33,759 nt of DNA from Muribaculaceae bacterium (GCA_009775375.1 VSPO01000022.1:1-33759), one strand, 5' to 3'. Positions 7,532 to 14,939 are shown, counted from the stretch's first letter. Notes: a model not told the origin generated them from the sequence alone. Numbers and translations are program-made.

Positions 7532-7734
7532 GAAGTTGTTTAAACTTTTTCTTTTCCAAGATTTCGTCAGATTTTCGAGCTGATTTTTAATCGATCATCG
7601 GGAATTTAGCGGGCTAAATTCCCGATGATCGATTGAAAAGCAGCCGAAAAGATGATGGAAGATTGGGAAAGAGCCATTAAAAAAGGAAAAAAGCCTTAAT
7701 CAACTTCATTTGCGTAAAAAGTTTAAACGACTTC
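7532..7734. repeat. Family B palindromic element, copy 1 (203 bp)
   Basis: Termini GAAGTTGTTTAAACTTTTT (7532-7550) and its complement with one change (7716-7734) flank an imperfect palindrome across the whole element. The core is a 27-bp stem (7584-7610 with 7613-7639, loop GG) with one wobble pair, T7588-G7635. Outside the core it is about 90% identical to 30616-30817, but six central stem positions are rewritten in both arms and still pair. No ORF is present. Confidence 0.85.
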
Positions 7735-7828
7735 GGCTATAAAGAGATGGGATATCTCAATTCTCAAAAAAAATGGCATTATCAATAAACTTTTTCACGT
7801 CTTCATTGTCTTATTAGTATAGGTAATT

Positions 7829-7910
7829 GTCGCTGACATTGCCCAAAATAATAAAACAATGCTATCGCGACAAAACGGAGACCGGGTCGAGGCCCTATCT
7901 CCGTTTTTTT
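7829..7910 (+). ncRNA. Candidate small RNA or leader ending in an intrinsic terminator
   Basis: Stem 1 is GTCGC/GCGAC (7829-7833, 7867-7871) enclosing CATTG/CAATG (7837-7841, 7857-7861). A strong terminator follows directly: AAAACGGAGA (7872-7881) pairs with TCTCCGTTTT, GGG with CCC inside, then a run of seven T. The nearest upstream gene ends 330 bases away and yaaA starts 38 bases downstream. So this is either an independent small RNA or an attenuating leader of yaaA. No convincing promoter box was found. Confidence 0.45.
7872..7910 (+). terminator. Intrinsic terminator upstream of yaaA
   Basis: A 10-bp outer stem (7872-7881 with 7898-7907) and an inner GGG/CCC pair, followed by T7904-T7910. 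This is the cleanest rho-independent terminator in the window. Confidence 0.8.
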
Positions 7911-7948
7911 ATTAATCGAAAAATTGAAGATTACTCAATGCTTTAATC

Positions 7949-8722
7949 ATGATCACACTCATAGCAGAATCCAAAACGATGAATTTGTCTCAAATTCCAG
8001 CCTCATCGATTAAGAATCTCCTCTTCCCTCCATTTGAGGATGAAGCGTTTCAGATAAATGAATTCGTCAAAACGCTAACTACTCAAGAATTATCACAGCG
8101 TCTGTCAGCAAGCGGCAACATAGCAATTAAATCGTCATGTCTTGCCTATGAATTCCCAAACAAAAGTCTCGGGAACCTTGCCCTGTTTGCTTTCACGGGG
8201 GAAGTTTTCAAAGCACTGGATGCAAAATCGTTTACCGACAAGCAGCTGGAATTTGCCAATCAAAAACTGATGATTATATCCTCATTATATGGCCTTCTGT
8301 CTCCCAAAGACTTTATAAAACCCTACAGGCTTGATTTTTCGGCACAATGTTCTCCCGATGGTGAGCCGCTCACTAATTTTTGGAGAAAGCGGCTTACAAT
8401 TGCCTTTGCGAAATGGCTAAAGGAAAACAAAGAAAAAGAAATTCTAAATCTCTTGCCGACAGATGCCTCGAAATATATTGATTGGAAAATAATCAAGTCA
8501 TTCGCAAAAGTAGAAAAACCTGATTTTAAAATCATAACGGAGTCTGCTACTCTCAAAACGCCCAACGCGGGAAAATTAAAGGAACTCAGAGGAAAAATGG
8601 GGAGAACAGTGATTGATTTAGAAATTGACACGCTCTCTGCCATCAGGAATCTCTCCACTCCATATTTTATAGCAGATACAGAGGAGCCAAGACCCGGGGC
8701 AACAAGATTTCTGTTAACCTAA
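7949..8722 (+). CDS. yaaA: Peroxide stress protein YaaA
   Basis: 257 residues, the normal length for YaaA (UPF0246). Characteristic segments are the N-terminal MITLIAESKTM, the GLLSPKDFIKPYRLDF block near the middle and a C-terminal FIADTEEPRPGATRF stretch. In E. coli YaaA lowers free iron and limits Fenton damage during peroxide stress, and the fold has DNA-binding character. It is cytoplasmic and monocistronic here. The terminator-like structure 38 bases before its start codon may regulate it. Confidence 0.9.
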   Translation: MITLIAESKTMNLSQIPASSIKNLLFPPFEDEAFQINEFVKTLTTQELSQRLSASGNIAIKSSCLAYEFPNKSLGNLALFAFTGEVFKALDAKSFTDKQLEFANQKLMIISSLYGLLSPKDFIKPYRLDFSAQCSPDGEPLTNFWRKRLTIAFAKWLKENKEKEILNLLPTDASKYIDWKIIKSFAKVEKPDFKIITESATLKTPNAGKLKELRGKMGRTVIDLEIDTLSAIRNLSTPYFIADTEEPRPGATRFLLT

Positions 8723-8758
8723 AACAAACCTGTAGATAACTTTTTTTACTCCCATCTC

Positions 8759-8789
8759 TTGCATATTCAAACCATATGGATTACCTTTG
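8759..8789 (+). promoter_or_regulatory. Canonical Bacteroidetes promoter for the 8795-9061 RNA
   Basis: TTG (8759-8761), 20 bases, then TACCTTTG (8782-8789), an exact TAnnTTTG box. Transcription should begin near 8795, about 300 bases before the nitroreductase gene. Confidence 0.75.
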
Positions 8790-8794
8790 TGTTG

Positions 8795-9061
8795 TAAAAA
8801 CAAAGAGACAATAAAGCAAGAGAGCTTTACCCCCATACCACATCAAAGTATATTGGGAAACTCATCAAATTTTTATGAAATACCGAGACCAGCTGTCGTC
8901 TCAATGGCGGGCCCCACTCTTTCGAGAGTTATCTTAGGATACAGGCGGATTACAAAGATGCGATGGCACTCAAATCCTGTCATTCGGAGTTTCATCACAA
9001 ATTCCTTTGATGTGGCTTTATAAAAGCCGATGATTCGACACCCTGCCGTTTCATCGGCTTT
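8795..9061 (+). ncRNA. Candidate structured RNA (independent ncRNA or nitroreductase leader)
   Basis: The region is bounded by a canonical promoter and a terminator-like hairpin. Hand folding gives a closed multi-branch structure. CCACATCAAAG (8838-8848) pairs with CTTTGATGTGG (9005-9015). GAAACTC (8857-8863) pairs with GAGTTTC (8987-8993). Inside are hairpins GAGAC/GTCTC (8885-8902), ACTCT-TTCG-AGAGT (8916-8929) and GGATT/AATCC (8947-8977) with an inner TGC/GCA. It may be a 6S-like or Bacteroidales-type ncRNA, or a riboswitch-like leader. I do not recognise the family. The short ORFs across it are not convincing. Confidence 0.55.
9023..9061 (+). terminator. Terminator-like hairpin before the nitroreductase gene
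   Basis: AAAGCCGATGA (9023-9033) and TCATCGGCTTT (9051-9061) form a perfect 11-bp stem with a 17-base loop, followed by CATTTTG. The T-tract is interrupted, so termination may be partial. It ends 32 bases before the next start codon. Confidence 0.6.
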
Positions 9062-9093
9062 CATTTTGATATTGTTCAACTCATATCTTATAT

Positions 9094-9846
9094 ATGGAAT
9101 CTGTAAAAAAAGCATTGCTAACCCGTACGAGTGTCAGACGCTACGAACGGGAACCCATCCCGGAAGAAACCATGAGTTTCATTTATGATGCGATAAGAAA
9201 CACGCCTACAAGCTATAATGGGCAACAGTTTTCTGTCATCGACATCTCCGACCAGAATTTAAAAGAGGAGCTTTATGAGCTTACTAACTCTAAGCAGCTT
9301 AAGACCTGCAATCGGCTGCTCATATTCTGTTCCGACTACAATAAGATCTCCCTTCTTGCGCGTCGTAAAGGGCTGGACGTGCCTGCATTCACCGACACTA
9401 TGGACGGAGTGACTATTGGAATAATAGATGCTTCTCTCGCAATGATGAGCGCAGTTGTTGCCGCTCAGGCCGCAGGACTTGGCAGCAATTGCGTCGGCTA
9501 TCTGCGCACCGTGGATCCTGCAAAAGTGGCCGAGTTATTGCATCTTCCGAAAGGAGTCTTCGTTGTGTGCGGGTTAGCATTAGGCATTCCAAGAGAACAT
9601 CCCGACCTTAAGCCTAAGCAGCATGCGGAAACTGTGTTCTTCCCCAACACATATTGTCAAAACGAGGAGCAGCTGACTGACGATCTCGAAAAATATGATG
9701 CGGAGGTGAAGCACTACAACGCCACGCGCTCAGGAACGACAACTGACAATGACTGGTGTGGCCATATCCTCGACTACTACAGACATGCAATGGACTACCG
9801 AATCCTCGATTATCTCAAAAATCAAGGCTACGATATAAAAAGATGA
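9094..9846 (+). CDS. Nitroreductase family protein (FMN-dependent NAD(P)H oxidoreductase)
   Basis: 250 residues. The N-terminal motif TRTSVRRYEREPIPEE and the TPTSYNGQQF segment form the FMN-binding signature of the NfsA/FRP-like nitroreductases. VAAQAAGLGSNCVGYLR and VVCGLALGIPREHPDLKPKQ match the dimer and flavin contacts of the same group. The predicted activity is two-electron reduction of quinones or nitro compounds with NAD(P)H, in the cytoplasm. It probably depends on the promoter at 8782 and would then carry the structured leader described above. Confidence 0.88.
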   Translation: MESVKKALLTRTSVRRYEREPIPEETMSFIYDAIRNTPTSYNGQQFSVIDISDQNLKEELYELTNSKQLKTCNRLLIFCSDYNKISLLARRKGLDVPAFTDTMDGVTIGIIDASLAMMSAVVAAQAAGLGSNCVGYLRTVDPAKVAELLHLPKGVFVVCGLALGIPREHPDLKPKQHAETVFFPNTYCQNEEQLTDDLEKYDAEVKHYNATRSGTTTDNDWCGHILDYYRHAMDYRILDYLKNQGYDIKR

Positions 9847-9853
9847 AATAATC

Positions 9854-9897
9854 AGATAAATAGAAGGGCATGAGTGGTCATGCCCTTCTGTTTATCT
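9854..9897 (+). terminator. Terminator between the nitroreductase gene and yraN
   Basis: A 20-bp stem (9854-9873 with 9878-9897, loop GTGG) has a single mismatch, T9861-G9890, which is a wobble in plus-strand RNA. The right arm overlaps the yraN stop codon, so it can serve both convergent genes. Confidence 0.8.
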
Positions 9898-10272
9898 TAA
9901 AAGAGGGGATATGAATGCATCTTCATACACCTCCAACTCATATTTGTTGAAATCGCCTGTCAGCGTGACTATATCATATCGATATTCGAAATCTGCATGC
10001 TGCATTTTCAGATAGATATCCGCTCCTCGGGCCATCCTCTTGATTTTGTCGAAGGTCACGGCCTCAAGTGCACTCGTGTCTCTCCCGCTCCTTGCCTTCA
10101 CCTCAATGAAGACAATCACGTCTTCCATCTGGGCGATGATGTCAATTTCTATTCTCCGGAGACGCCAATTCCTCTCCCTTATTGCATACCCTTTAGACAC
10201 ATAATACTCCATGGCCTTGTCTTCAGCGAATTTGCCGAAGTCAAGGTCACGGAGTTTCTTTGCCTTGTCCAT
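9892..10272 (-). CDS. YraN family putative endonuclease (UPF0102)
   Basis: 126 residues. The N-terminal FGKFAEDKAMEYYVSKGYAIRERNWR and the core EIDIIAQMEDVIVFIEVKARSG give the Glu/Asp...Glu-x-Lys arrangement of a PD-(D/E)XK nuclease fold typical of UPF0102. The cellular role is not established; links to DNA uptake or repair have been suggested. It lies 15 bases downstream of nadC on the same strand, probably co-transcribed. Confidence 0.88.
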   Translation of the reverse strand: MDKAKKLRDLDFGKFAEDKAMEYYVSKGYAIRERNWRLRRIEIDIIAQMEDVIVFIEVKARSGRDTSALEAVTFDKIKRMARGADIYLKMQHADFEYRYDIVTLTGDFNKYELEVYEDAFISPLLR

Positions 10273-10287
10273 GACAAAAAATAATTA

Positions 10288-11136
10288 TCAATATGCCTTA
10301 AACGACATATCAAGCCCTTTTACGCTATGCGTCAACGCTCCGACAGAAATATAATCGACTCCGGCCTCTCCATATTTTCTAAGATTTTCAAGAGTGATGC
10401 CTCCGCTCGATTCTGTCTCCGTCTTGCCGGCTACAAGCTCCACCGCTTCTTTCGTCTGCTCCGGGGTAAAATTATCGAACATTATCCTGTCAACCCCTCC
10501 TATTGACAACACCTTACGAATATCATCAAGGGATCTCACCTCTACTTCAATCTTGAGATTCTTTTCATTCTCCTTGCAATATTCCTTTGCTCTCTCTATA
10601 GCTTTGTCTATTCCGCCGGCAAAATCAATATGATTGTCTTTAATCAGAATCATATCAAACAGACCAATCCTGTGATTTGTGCCTCCTCCGATTTTGACAG
10701 CCTCCTTTTCCATAATCCTCATGCCGGGAGTCGTCTTTCTTGTGTCGAGCACTTTGGTATGAAGTCCCTTGAGCTCATCCTGATATTTTCTCGTCATCGT
10801 GGCGACTCCGCTCATTCTTTGCATGATATTGAGCATGGTTCGTTCAGCTATCAACAACGACCTCACAGGTCCTTCCGCCGTAAATGCCACGTCTCCCGGT
10901 CTGACCCTTGCTCCGTCCTCTATCATGACATTAACCTTGATTGAGGGATCAACCTTATGAAGCACCCGGATGGCCTGCTCTACGCCTGCCAATATTCCCT
11001 CCTCTTTTATAAGAAGTTTTGATCGCCCCATGGCGTCAGCAGGTATGGTCGACAATGTGGTATGGTCGCCATCCCCTATATCCTCCGCAAACGCGAGATC
11101 GAGCAATTGCTCGATTAGCTGTTCTTTCGTTTCCAT
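10288..11136 (-). CDS. nadC: Nicotinate-nucleotide pyrophosphorylase (carboxylating)
   Basis: Quinolinate phosphoribosyltransferase of de novo NAD synthesis: quinolinate plus PRPP gives nicotinate mononucleotide, CO2 and pyrophosphate. It has 282 residues from the ATG at 11136. Signature segments are AEDIGDGDHTT near the N-terminus, LDTRKTTPGMR and KIGGGTNHRIGLFDMILIKDNHI in the middle, IMFDNFTPEQ, and ESSGGITLENLRKYGEAGVDYISVGALTHSV near the end. An ATG at 11172 would add 12 residues, but those overlap the rlmH promoter and do not resemble the family start. On the minus strand, TAATTTCG (11206-11199) may be a weak -7 box. Confidence 0.95.
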   Translation of the reverse strand: METKEQLIEQLLDLAFAEDIGDGDHTTLSTIPADAMGRSKLLIKEEGILAGVEQAIRVLHKVDPSIKVNVMIEDGARVRPGDVAFTAEGPVRSLLIAERTMLNIMQRMSGVATMTRKYQDELKGLHTKVLDTRKTTPGMRIMEKEAVKIGGGTNHRIGLFDMILIKDNHIDFAGGIDKAIERAKEYCKENEKNLKIEVEVRSLDDIRKVLSIGGVDRIMFDNFTPEQTKEAVELVAGKTETESSGGITLENLRKYGEAGVDYISVGALTHSVKGLDMSFKAY

Positions 11137-11144
11137 TTTTTGTT

Positions 11145-11152
11145 TATCTTTG
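11145..11152 (+). promoter_or_regulatory. -7 box of the rlmH promoter
   Basis: TATCTTTG fits TAnnTTTG exactly. A clear TTTG -33 box is missing. The predicted start near 11158 gives a leader of about 58 bases to the rlmH ATG. It lies head-to-head with the nadC start. Confidence 0.5.
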
Positions 11153-11215
11153 TGGAATAATTTTGAAGCCATAAAACCAGCTCGATGGCTTCACTCTGCG
11201 AAATTAATAAAAAAT

Positions 11216-11689
11216 ATGGAAATATTGCTACTGACAGTGGGGAAAACCACACAGCCTTTCATAAAACAAGGAATCGAAGAGTATCTAAAACGTCTTCGCC
11301 ACTATGTCGCATATAAAATTGAAAGCATCCCCGACATAAAGAATCCCCGCGCTCAATCTGAAGAAAATCTCAAGCAAAAGGAAGGGGAAGCGATTCTGTC
11401 TTATATCAGTGCATCCGATTTATGCATATTGCTTGACGAACGCGGAAAAGAAATGACATCCGTAGAGTTTTCTTCATTTGTTCAAAAATTGATGTTGTCT
11501 GGCAGAAAAAAAGCCGTCTTCGTAGTAGGCGGACCTTATGGTTTCTCCAAAGATGTCTATGACAGGGCTGATGCAAAAATATCCCTGTCAAAAATGACAT
11601 TCACCCATGAGATGATACGACTTTTCTTTACTGAACAATTGTATCGGGCAATGACAATAATCAGGGGCGAACCCTACCATCACGAATGA
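11216..11689 (+). CDS. rlmH: 23S rRNA (pseudouridine-1915-N3)-methyltransferase RlmH
   Basis: SPOUT-class methyltransferase, 157 residues, the standard RlmH length. It methylates pseudouridine 1915 in helix 69 of 23S rRNA in assembled ribosomes. The SAM-binding knot appears as FVVGGPYGFS, and the end of the protein is the family signature (FTHEMIRLFFTEQLYRAMTI, then RGEPYHHE). The open frame continues upstream into nadC, but MEILLLTVGKT at 11216 is the family N-terminus. The 3' end overlaps the end of the convergent DoxX-like gene by ten bases. Confidence 0.96.
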   Translation: MEILLLTVGKTTQPFIKQGIEEYLKRLRHYVAYKIESIPDIKNPRAQSEENLKQKEGEAILSYISASDLCILLDERGKEMTSVEFSSFVQKLMLSGRKKAVFVVGGPYGFSKDVYDRADAKISLSKMTFTHEMIRLFFTEQLYRAMTIIRGEPYHHE

Positions 11690-13008
11690 TTCTTCCCTTT
11701 TCTCCATGCGCTCAGATAGACGTTTTTCAATGAAGGAATAAACGACAGGAAAACCAATACCGAGATTATCATCGCATAGAGGTAAACACAATTGCGCAAT
11801 ATCCTCAAATTGTCCATTCCAAACTTTCTGGCATCATCAGAAGTATCGGGAGAGAGGAAATCATCGATATTGATCGCAGTAAGCGTGCTCTTCCAAATGA
11901 TTTCTCCATTTTCAAGATACACCATGCCGGGGTTGCCTCTGACCACCTCCTTTATCTGCGAATCATCAGCACTGAAGATAGGATAACTCGCCATCGAAAG
12001 GTCTTCCCAATCGTTGATCTCATCTATCGAACCGGCCACCACTCCAATCATTTTCACATCATTTTTTACCGCCCACTCATACAAGGAATTTAGCTTCCAT
12101 GTCGTGGCTGGAGAAACGGCAGGCAGGGAAGGAATCATCACTAAAAGTTCTTTTCCCTCAGCAAGGATTTCATCTTCCGTGACATCCTTTCTTCCATCCG
12201 GAGTCCATATTCTTAGATTTTTTGTAGGTTCCGTATCATTTCCGGATTCTGTGTCCGATGTGGATTCAACCTCTCTCCTATCTATAAATATCCATCCATC
12301 TTGTTCATCGGGCAATTCATCTGAGATGTTAAACTCTCTGCGCTCTCCATCTTTTTCATAAATAAAGACATATTCCGGCTCATCCTGCACGCGGTCATTT
12401 CTATCCACAAGCTGCTGCCCTACCTTATATGCTCGGAAATCAAGAAGAGGCTGGGCCACATAACCAAACATCTCCACCGCCATTATGAACAGTCCTGTGC
12501 CCAATATGGCTATCCACTGAAGCGCAGGAGTGATCAACCAATGCACGGATTTATTGAAGGCCAAAAGCCACAATGTCAAAACCGTCAAAACTATATTCTT
12601 CCAAAATGTAGCCCAATTGCTTAGAATTATAGCGTCGCCAAAACACCCGCAATCGCTCACGGGATTCTTGATAGCTATCCATAATGTCAGCGGAAGCATG
12701 AAAGCCATAATTATCAATACGAGAATGGGAGATGTACGCCGAAGGCAACCCGCGGCAAGGCATATTCCTATAAAAAATTCAACGGCACATAAACCAAACA
12801 CCCCGACAACGACAAGATTAGGCCATACCGACAATGACATGGAAGCCAGATATGCATCCACCTTATATAGCGTTCCCCATGGGTCAACCGCCTTGGTGAA
12901 ACCCGAGATTATGAACACGCATCCCACCGTCAACCTGATAATCCAAGTGACCACGCAAACAAGACGTGGGCGTTGTTCAAGAGCATTATCAATGACCCTC
13001 TTCAGCAT
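11680..13008 (-). CDS. BT_3928-type DoxX/MauE-like membrane protein with thioredoxin-like tail
   Basis: 442 residues. The N-terminal half has about four membrane segments of the DoxX/MauE type (IIRLTVGCVFIISGFTKAVDP onwards) and a conserved cysteine motif SDCGCFGD. A hydrophilic extracytoplasmic region follows, including a Glu/Asp-rich linker. The stretch KELLVMIPSLPAVSPATTW...MIGVVAG looks like a thioredoxin-like domain without the CxxC pair. A last membrane helix lies near residue 415. The family is redox-associated but has no proven function. It overlaps the upstream DUF1599 gene by 20 bases, so the two are likely translationally coupled. Confidence 0.85.
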   Translation of the reverse strand: MLKRVIDNALEQRPRLVCVVTWIIRLTVGCVFIISGFTKAVDPWGTLYKVDAYLASMSLSVWPNLVVVGVFGLCAVEFFIGICLAAGCLRRTSPILVLIIMAFMLPLTLWIAIKNPVSDCGCFGDAIILSNWATFWKNIVLTVLTLWLLAFNKSVHWLITPALQWIAILGTGLFIMAVEMFGYVAQPLLDFRAYKVGQQLVDRNDRVQDEPEYVFIYEKDGERREFNISDELPDEQDGWIFIDRREVESTSDTESGNDTEPTKNLRIWTPDGRKDVTEDEILAEGKELLVMIPSLPAVSPATTWKLNSLYEWAVKNDVKMIGVVAGSIDEINDWEDLSMASYPIFSADDSQIKEVVRGNPGMVYLENGEIIWKSTLTAINIDDFLSPDTSDDARKFGMDNLRILRNCVYLYAMIISVLVFLSFIPSLKNVYLSAWRKGKNHS

Positions 13009-13552
13009 AATTGAGTTTTATCAAAGCAAACAACGAATAATTGATCATATCCATGTAATTGGCGTCAACGCCTTCGCTTATAAGAGTTTTTCCATCATGA
13101 TCTTCAATCTCTTTTGTTCGAAGCAGTTTCTGGAGAATGATGTCGGTGAAGCTTGAGACTCTCATATGTCGCCAAGCCTCATCATAATCGTGATTTTTGT
13201 CTGTCATCAATTTAGTCGCAGCAGATATTGATTCGTCATAAAGAGAGAGAGCCTCGCTTTTTGTAATCTGACTTCCGGGTCCAAGCTTGAGTTGAATCAA
13301 AGCAATGACGCAGTAATTCACTATGCCAATAAATTCCGGCTCGATTCCCTCATCTACAGCGGCTTCTCCCTTCTCTTCTATCGAGCGTATCCTACGGGCC
13401 TTGATATATATCTGGTCTGTGAGGCTCGACGGTCGCATCACTCTCCACGACGTGCCATAATCTTGAAGTTTCCTTGCAAAAATGTCTCTGCATTTTTCTA
13501 TCATTTCAGCAAACTCTTTTGCTGTATCTGGTTGATATTTTTCTATTTTCAT
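12989..13552 (-). CDS. DUF1599 domain-containing protein
   Basis: 187 residues. It contains two internal copies of a roughly 70-residue unit. The first starts at CRDIFARKLQDYGTSWRVMR and the second at ATKLMTDKNHDYDEAWRHMR. Both run through a Ser-Ser-x-Thr-Asp helix to an Asn-Tyr-x-x-x-Ala-Leu-Ile helix. This is the DUF1599 (nucleotide modification-associated) family. A role on nucleotides is suggested by family naming only. It is the first gene of the unit with the BT_3928-type membrane protein, a pairing common in Bacteroidetes. Confidence 0.88.
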   Translation of the reverse strand: MKIEKYQPDTAKEFAEMIEKCRDIFARKLQDYGTSWRVMRPSSLTDQIYIKARRIRSIEEKGEAAVDEGIEPEFIGIVNYCVIALIQLKLGPGSQITKSEALSLYDESISAATKLMTDKNHDYDEAWRHMRVSSFTDIILQKLLRTKEIEDHDGKTLISEGVDANYMDMINYSLFALIKLNYAEEGH

Positions 13553-13579
13553 GCTAATAATCGTAGTTTAGAAGCTCTA

Positions 13580-13635
13580 TGGATATGCCGGCTCTGGCGC
13601 TTCGCCGTTTATGTCCCGTAAATGCGGCATATCCA
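13580..13635 (-). repeat. Hairpin in the DUF1599 leader
   Basis: GGATATGCCG (13581-13590) and CGGCATATCC (13625-13634) form a perfect 10-bp stem, extended by T13580-A13635. An inner GGCG-CTT-CGCC hairpin lies at 13596-13606. If transcription starts at about 13650, this folds within the roughly 100-base leader of the DUF1599 mRNA. Confidence 0.45.
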
Positions 13636-13655
13636 CAGCCATGGTTATATCTGCG

Positions 13656-13663
13656 CAAAATTA
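13656..13663 (-). promoter_or_regulatory. -7 box of the DUF1599 promoter
   Basis: Read on the minus strand this is TAATTTTG, an exact TAnnTTTG box. A clear -33 TTTG is not seen. It lies back-to-back with the box at 13717, giving divergent transcription from one AT-rich gap. Confidence 0.5.
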
Positions 13664-13716
13664 ATCATTTTTATTTATTTTATAAATAATTATTATGACC
13701 TATGACTTTAATTTCT

Positions 13717-13724
13717 TAATTTTG
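13717..13724 (+). promoter_or_regulatory. -7 box of the aguA promoter
   Basis: TAATTTTG on the plus strand, an exact TAnnTTTG match. It predicts a start near 13730 and a leader of about 130 bases. The leader contains the family C segment at 13830-13860. Confidence 0.5.
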
Positions 13725-13829
13725 CACGATTTCTCCCACCCTTTCATTCCTCACATATTATTTTCATCCTTAATTCGTCACCGATAAGCCTCTGTATTGA
13801 ACCTTATCAATCGTAGAGCTTATGGGCAA

Positions 13830-13860
13830 ATTAAGAGCATGTTTAAAATGAATGTAAAAC
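13830..13860 (+). repeat. Family C repeat segment, copy 1
   Basis: ATTAAGAGCATGTTTAAAAT and the following TGTAAAAC closely match 21040-21072 (ATTAAGAGCCTGTTTAAAAA, then TGTTAAAAC). Here there is no hairpin behind it. It lies directly before the aguA start codon. Confidence 0.45.
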
Positions 13861-13863
13861 CAT

Positions 13864-14922
13864 ATGAGAACATTTCTTCCCGAATGGGCCGAACAAGAAG
13901 CGGTCTTGATGGCATTCCCAACGGAAAACACTGATTGGGCTTATATTCTTGAAGAGGCTCAACTACAATACCTGCGCATAATCGACGCTTTGACAAAAGA
14001 GGGCATAAATGTAGTCGTATTATGCCATGATGTCGAAAAAACGAACGACCTGATAAAGGGGCTTCGCAAAGAATTCATCTCCTTGATTAGGATTGATTAC
14101 AACGACACATGGACTCGTGATTACGGGCCGCTGACAATCGTTAAGGATGATTGTCTTCGTGCTCTTGATTTTGGATTTAATGGTTGGGGATTGAAATTCG
14201 CCGCTGACAAAGATAATCTTGCCAATCTTCGAATGATGGAAAATTTTATCATTCCAAAGGCAGTCTACAGAAATGAACGAGAATTCGTGCTTGAGGGAGG
14301 ATCGGTGGAAACTGACGGCGAAGGAACGATCCTGACCACCAGCAAATGTCTATGTTCCCCGAATCGAAATGGAGGCCTGACAAAAGAAAAGGCGGAGTCT
14401 ATGCTGCATCAATATCTTGGGGCATCCCATGTGCTTTTCCTTGATTATGGAGAACTTGAGGGAGACGACACTGATTCACATATCGACACTCTCGCTCGCC
14501 TCGCTCCTGAAAATATCATCCTTTTCACGGGATGCAGGGATATCGATGATCCTCATTTTGAAGAGCTATTGAAAATGAGAGCCCAGCTGACACTGTTCAG
14601 AAATGCAGAAGGAGAACCATTCAATCTTGTGGAACTTCCTTTGCCCTTACCCATATATGATGAGGAAGGCAACAGACTTCCCGCAACGTATGCCAACTAT
14701 CTCGTAACGGATAAAGCCATTTTCATCCCGACATACAATCAGCCGGACAATGACCTTCTTGCCATGCAGACAATCAGAATAGCTTTTCCCGACCATAAAA
14801 TAGTTGGCGTGGATTGCACGACATTGATTAAGCAACATGGGTCACTTCACTGTGCTACAATGCAACTTCCAAAAGGATTGCTCAATCCTATAATCTTCGA
14901 ATGTAATTCCGGATGCCAATAA
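13864..14922 (+). CDS. aguA: Agmatine deiminase
   Basis: 352 residues of the peptidylarginine-deiminase-like family. It converts agmatine to N-carbamoylputrescine plus ammonia in the cytoplasm. Visible signatures are PEWAEQEAVLMAFP near the start, NDTWTRDYGPL, EGGSVETDGEGTILTT, GDDTDSHIDTLAR and the catalytic Cys330 in GSLHCATMQLP. Its stop overlaps the upstream ATG of the next gene, an N-carbamoylputrescine amidase, so both steps from agmatine to putrescine are coupled in one operon. Confidence 0.93.
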   Translation: MRTFLPEWAEQEAVLMAFPTENTDWAYILEEAQLQYLRIIDALTKEGINVVVLCHDVEKTNDLIKGLRKEFISLIRIDYNDTWTRDYGPLTIVKDDCLRALDFGFNGWGLKFAADKDNLANLRMMENFIIPKAVYRNEREFVLEGGSVETDGEGTILTTSKCLCSPNRNGGLTKEKAESMLHQYLGASHVLFLDYGELEGDDTDSHIDTLARLAPENIILFTGCRDIDDPHFEELLKMRAQLTLFRNAEGEPFNLVELPLPLPIYDEEGNRLPATYANYLVTDKAIFIPTYNQPDNDLLAMQTIRIAFPDHKIVGVDCTTLIKQHGSLHCATMQLPKGLLNPIIFECNSGCQ

Positions 14923-14939
14923 AAAAAACAATACAGAAA

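Noticed and set aside
8787..9023. A 78-codon plus-strand ORF (and an 80-codon minus-strand ORF at 8873-9115) before the nitroreductase gene
   Set aside because: The plus ORF would start at a TTG inside the -7 box, before the predicted transcription start, and has no early ATG. The minus ORF runs through the terminator hairpin and into the nitroreductase start. RNA structure explains the region better.
8795..9061. FMN riboswitch, tmRNA or RNase P RNA
   Set aside because: None of the conserved blocks of these RNAs that I know could be found; only a generic multi-branch fold is supported.
10970..11689. A 239-residue version of RlmH
   Set aside because: The first 82 codons lie antisense to nadC and have no similarity; the family N-terminus and normal length begin at 11216.
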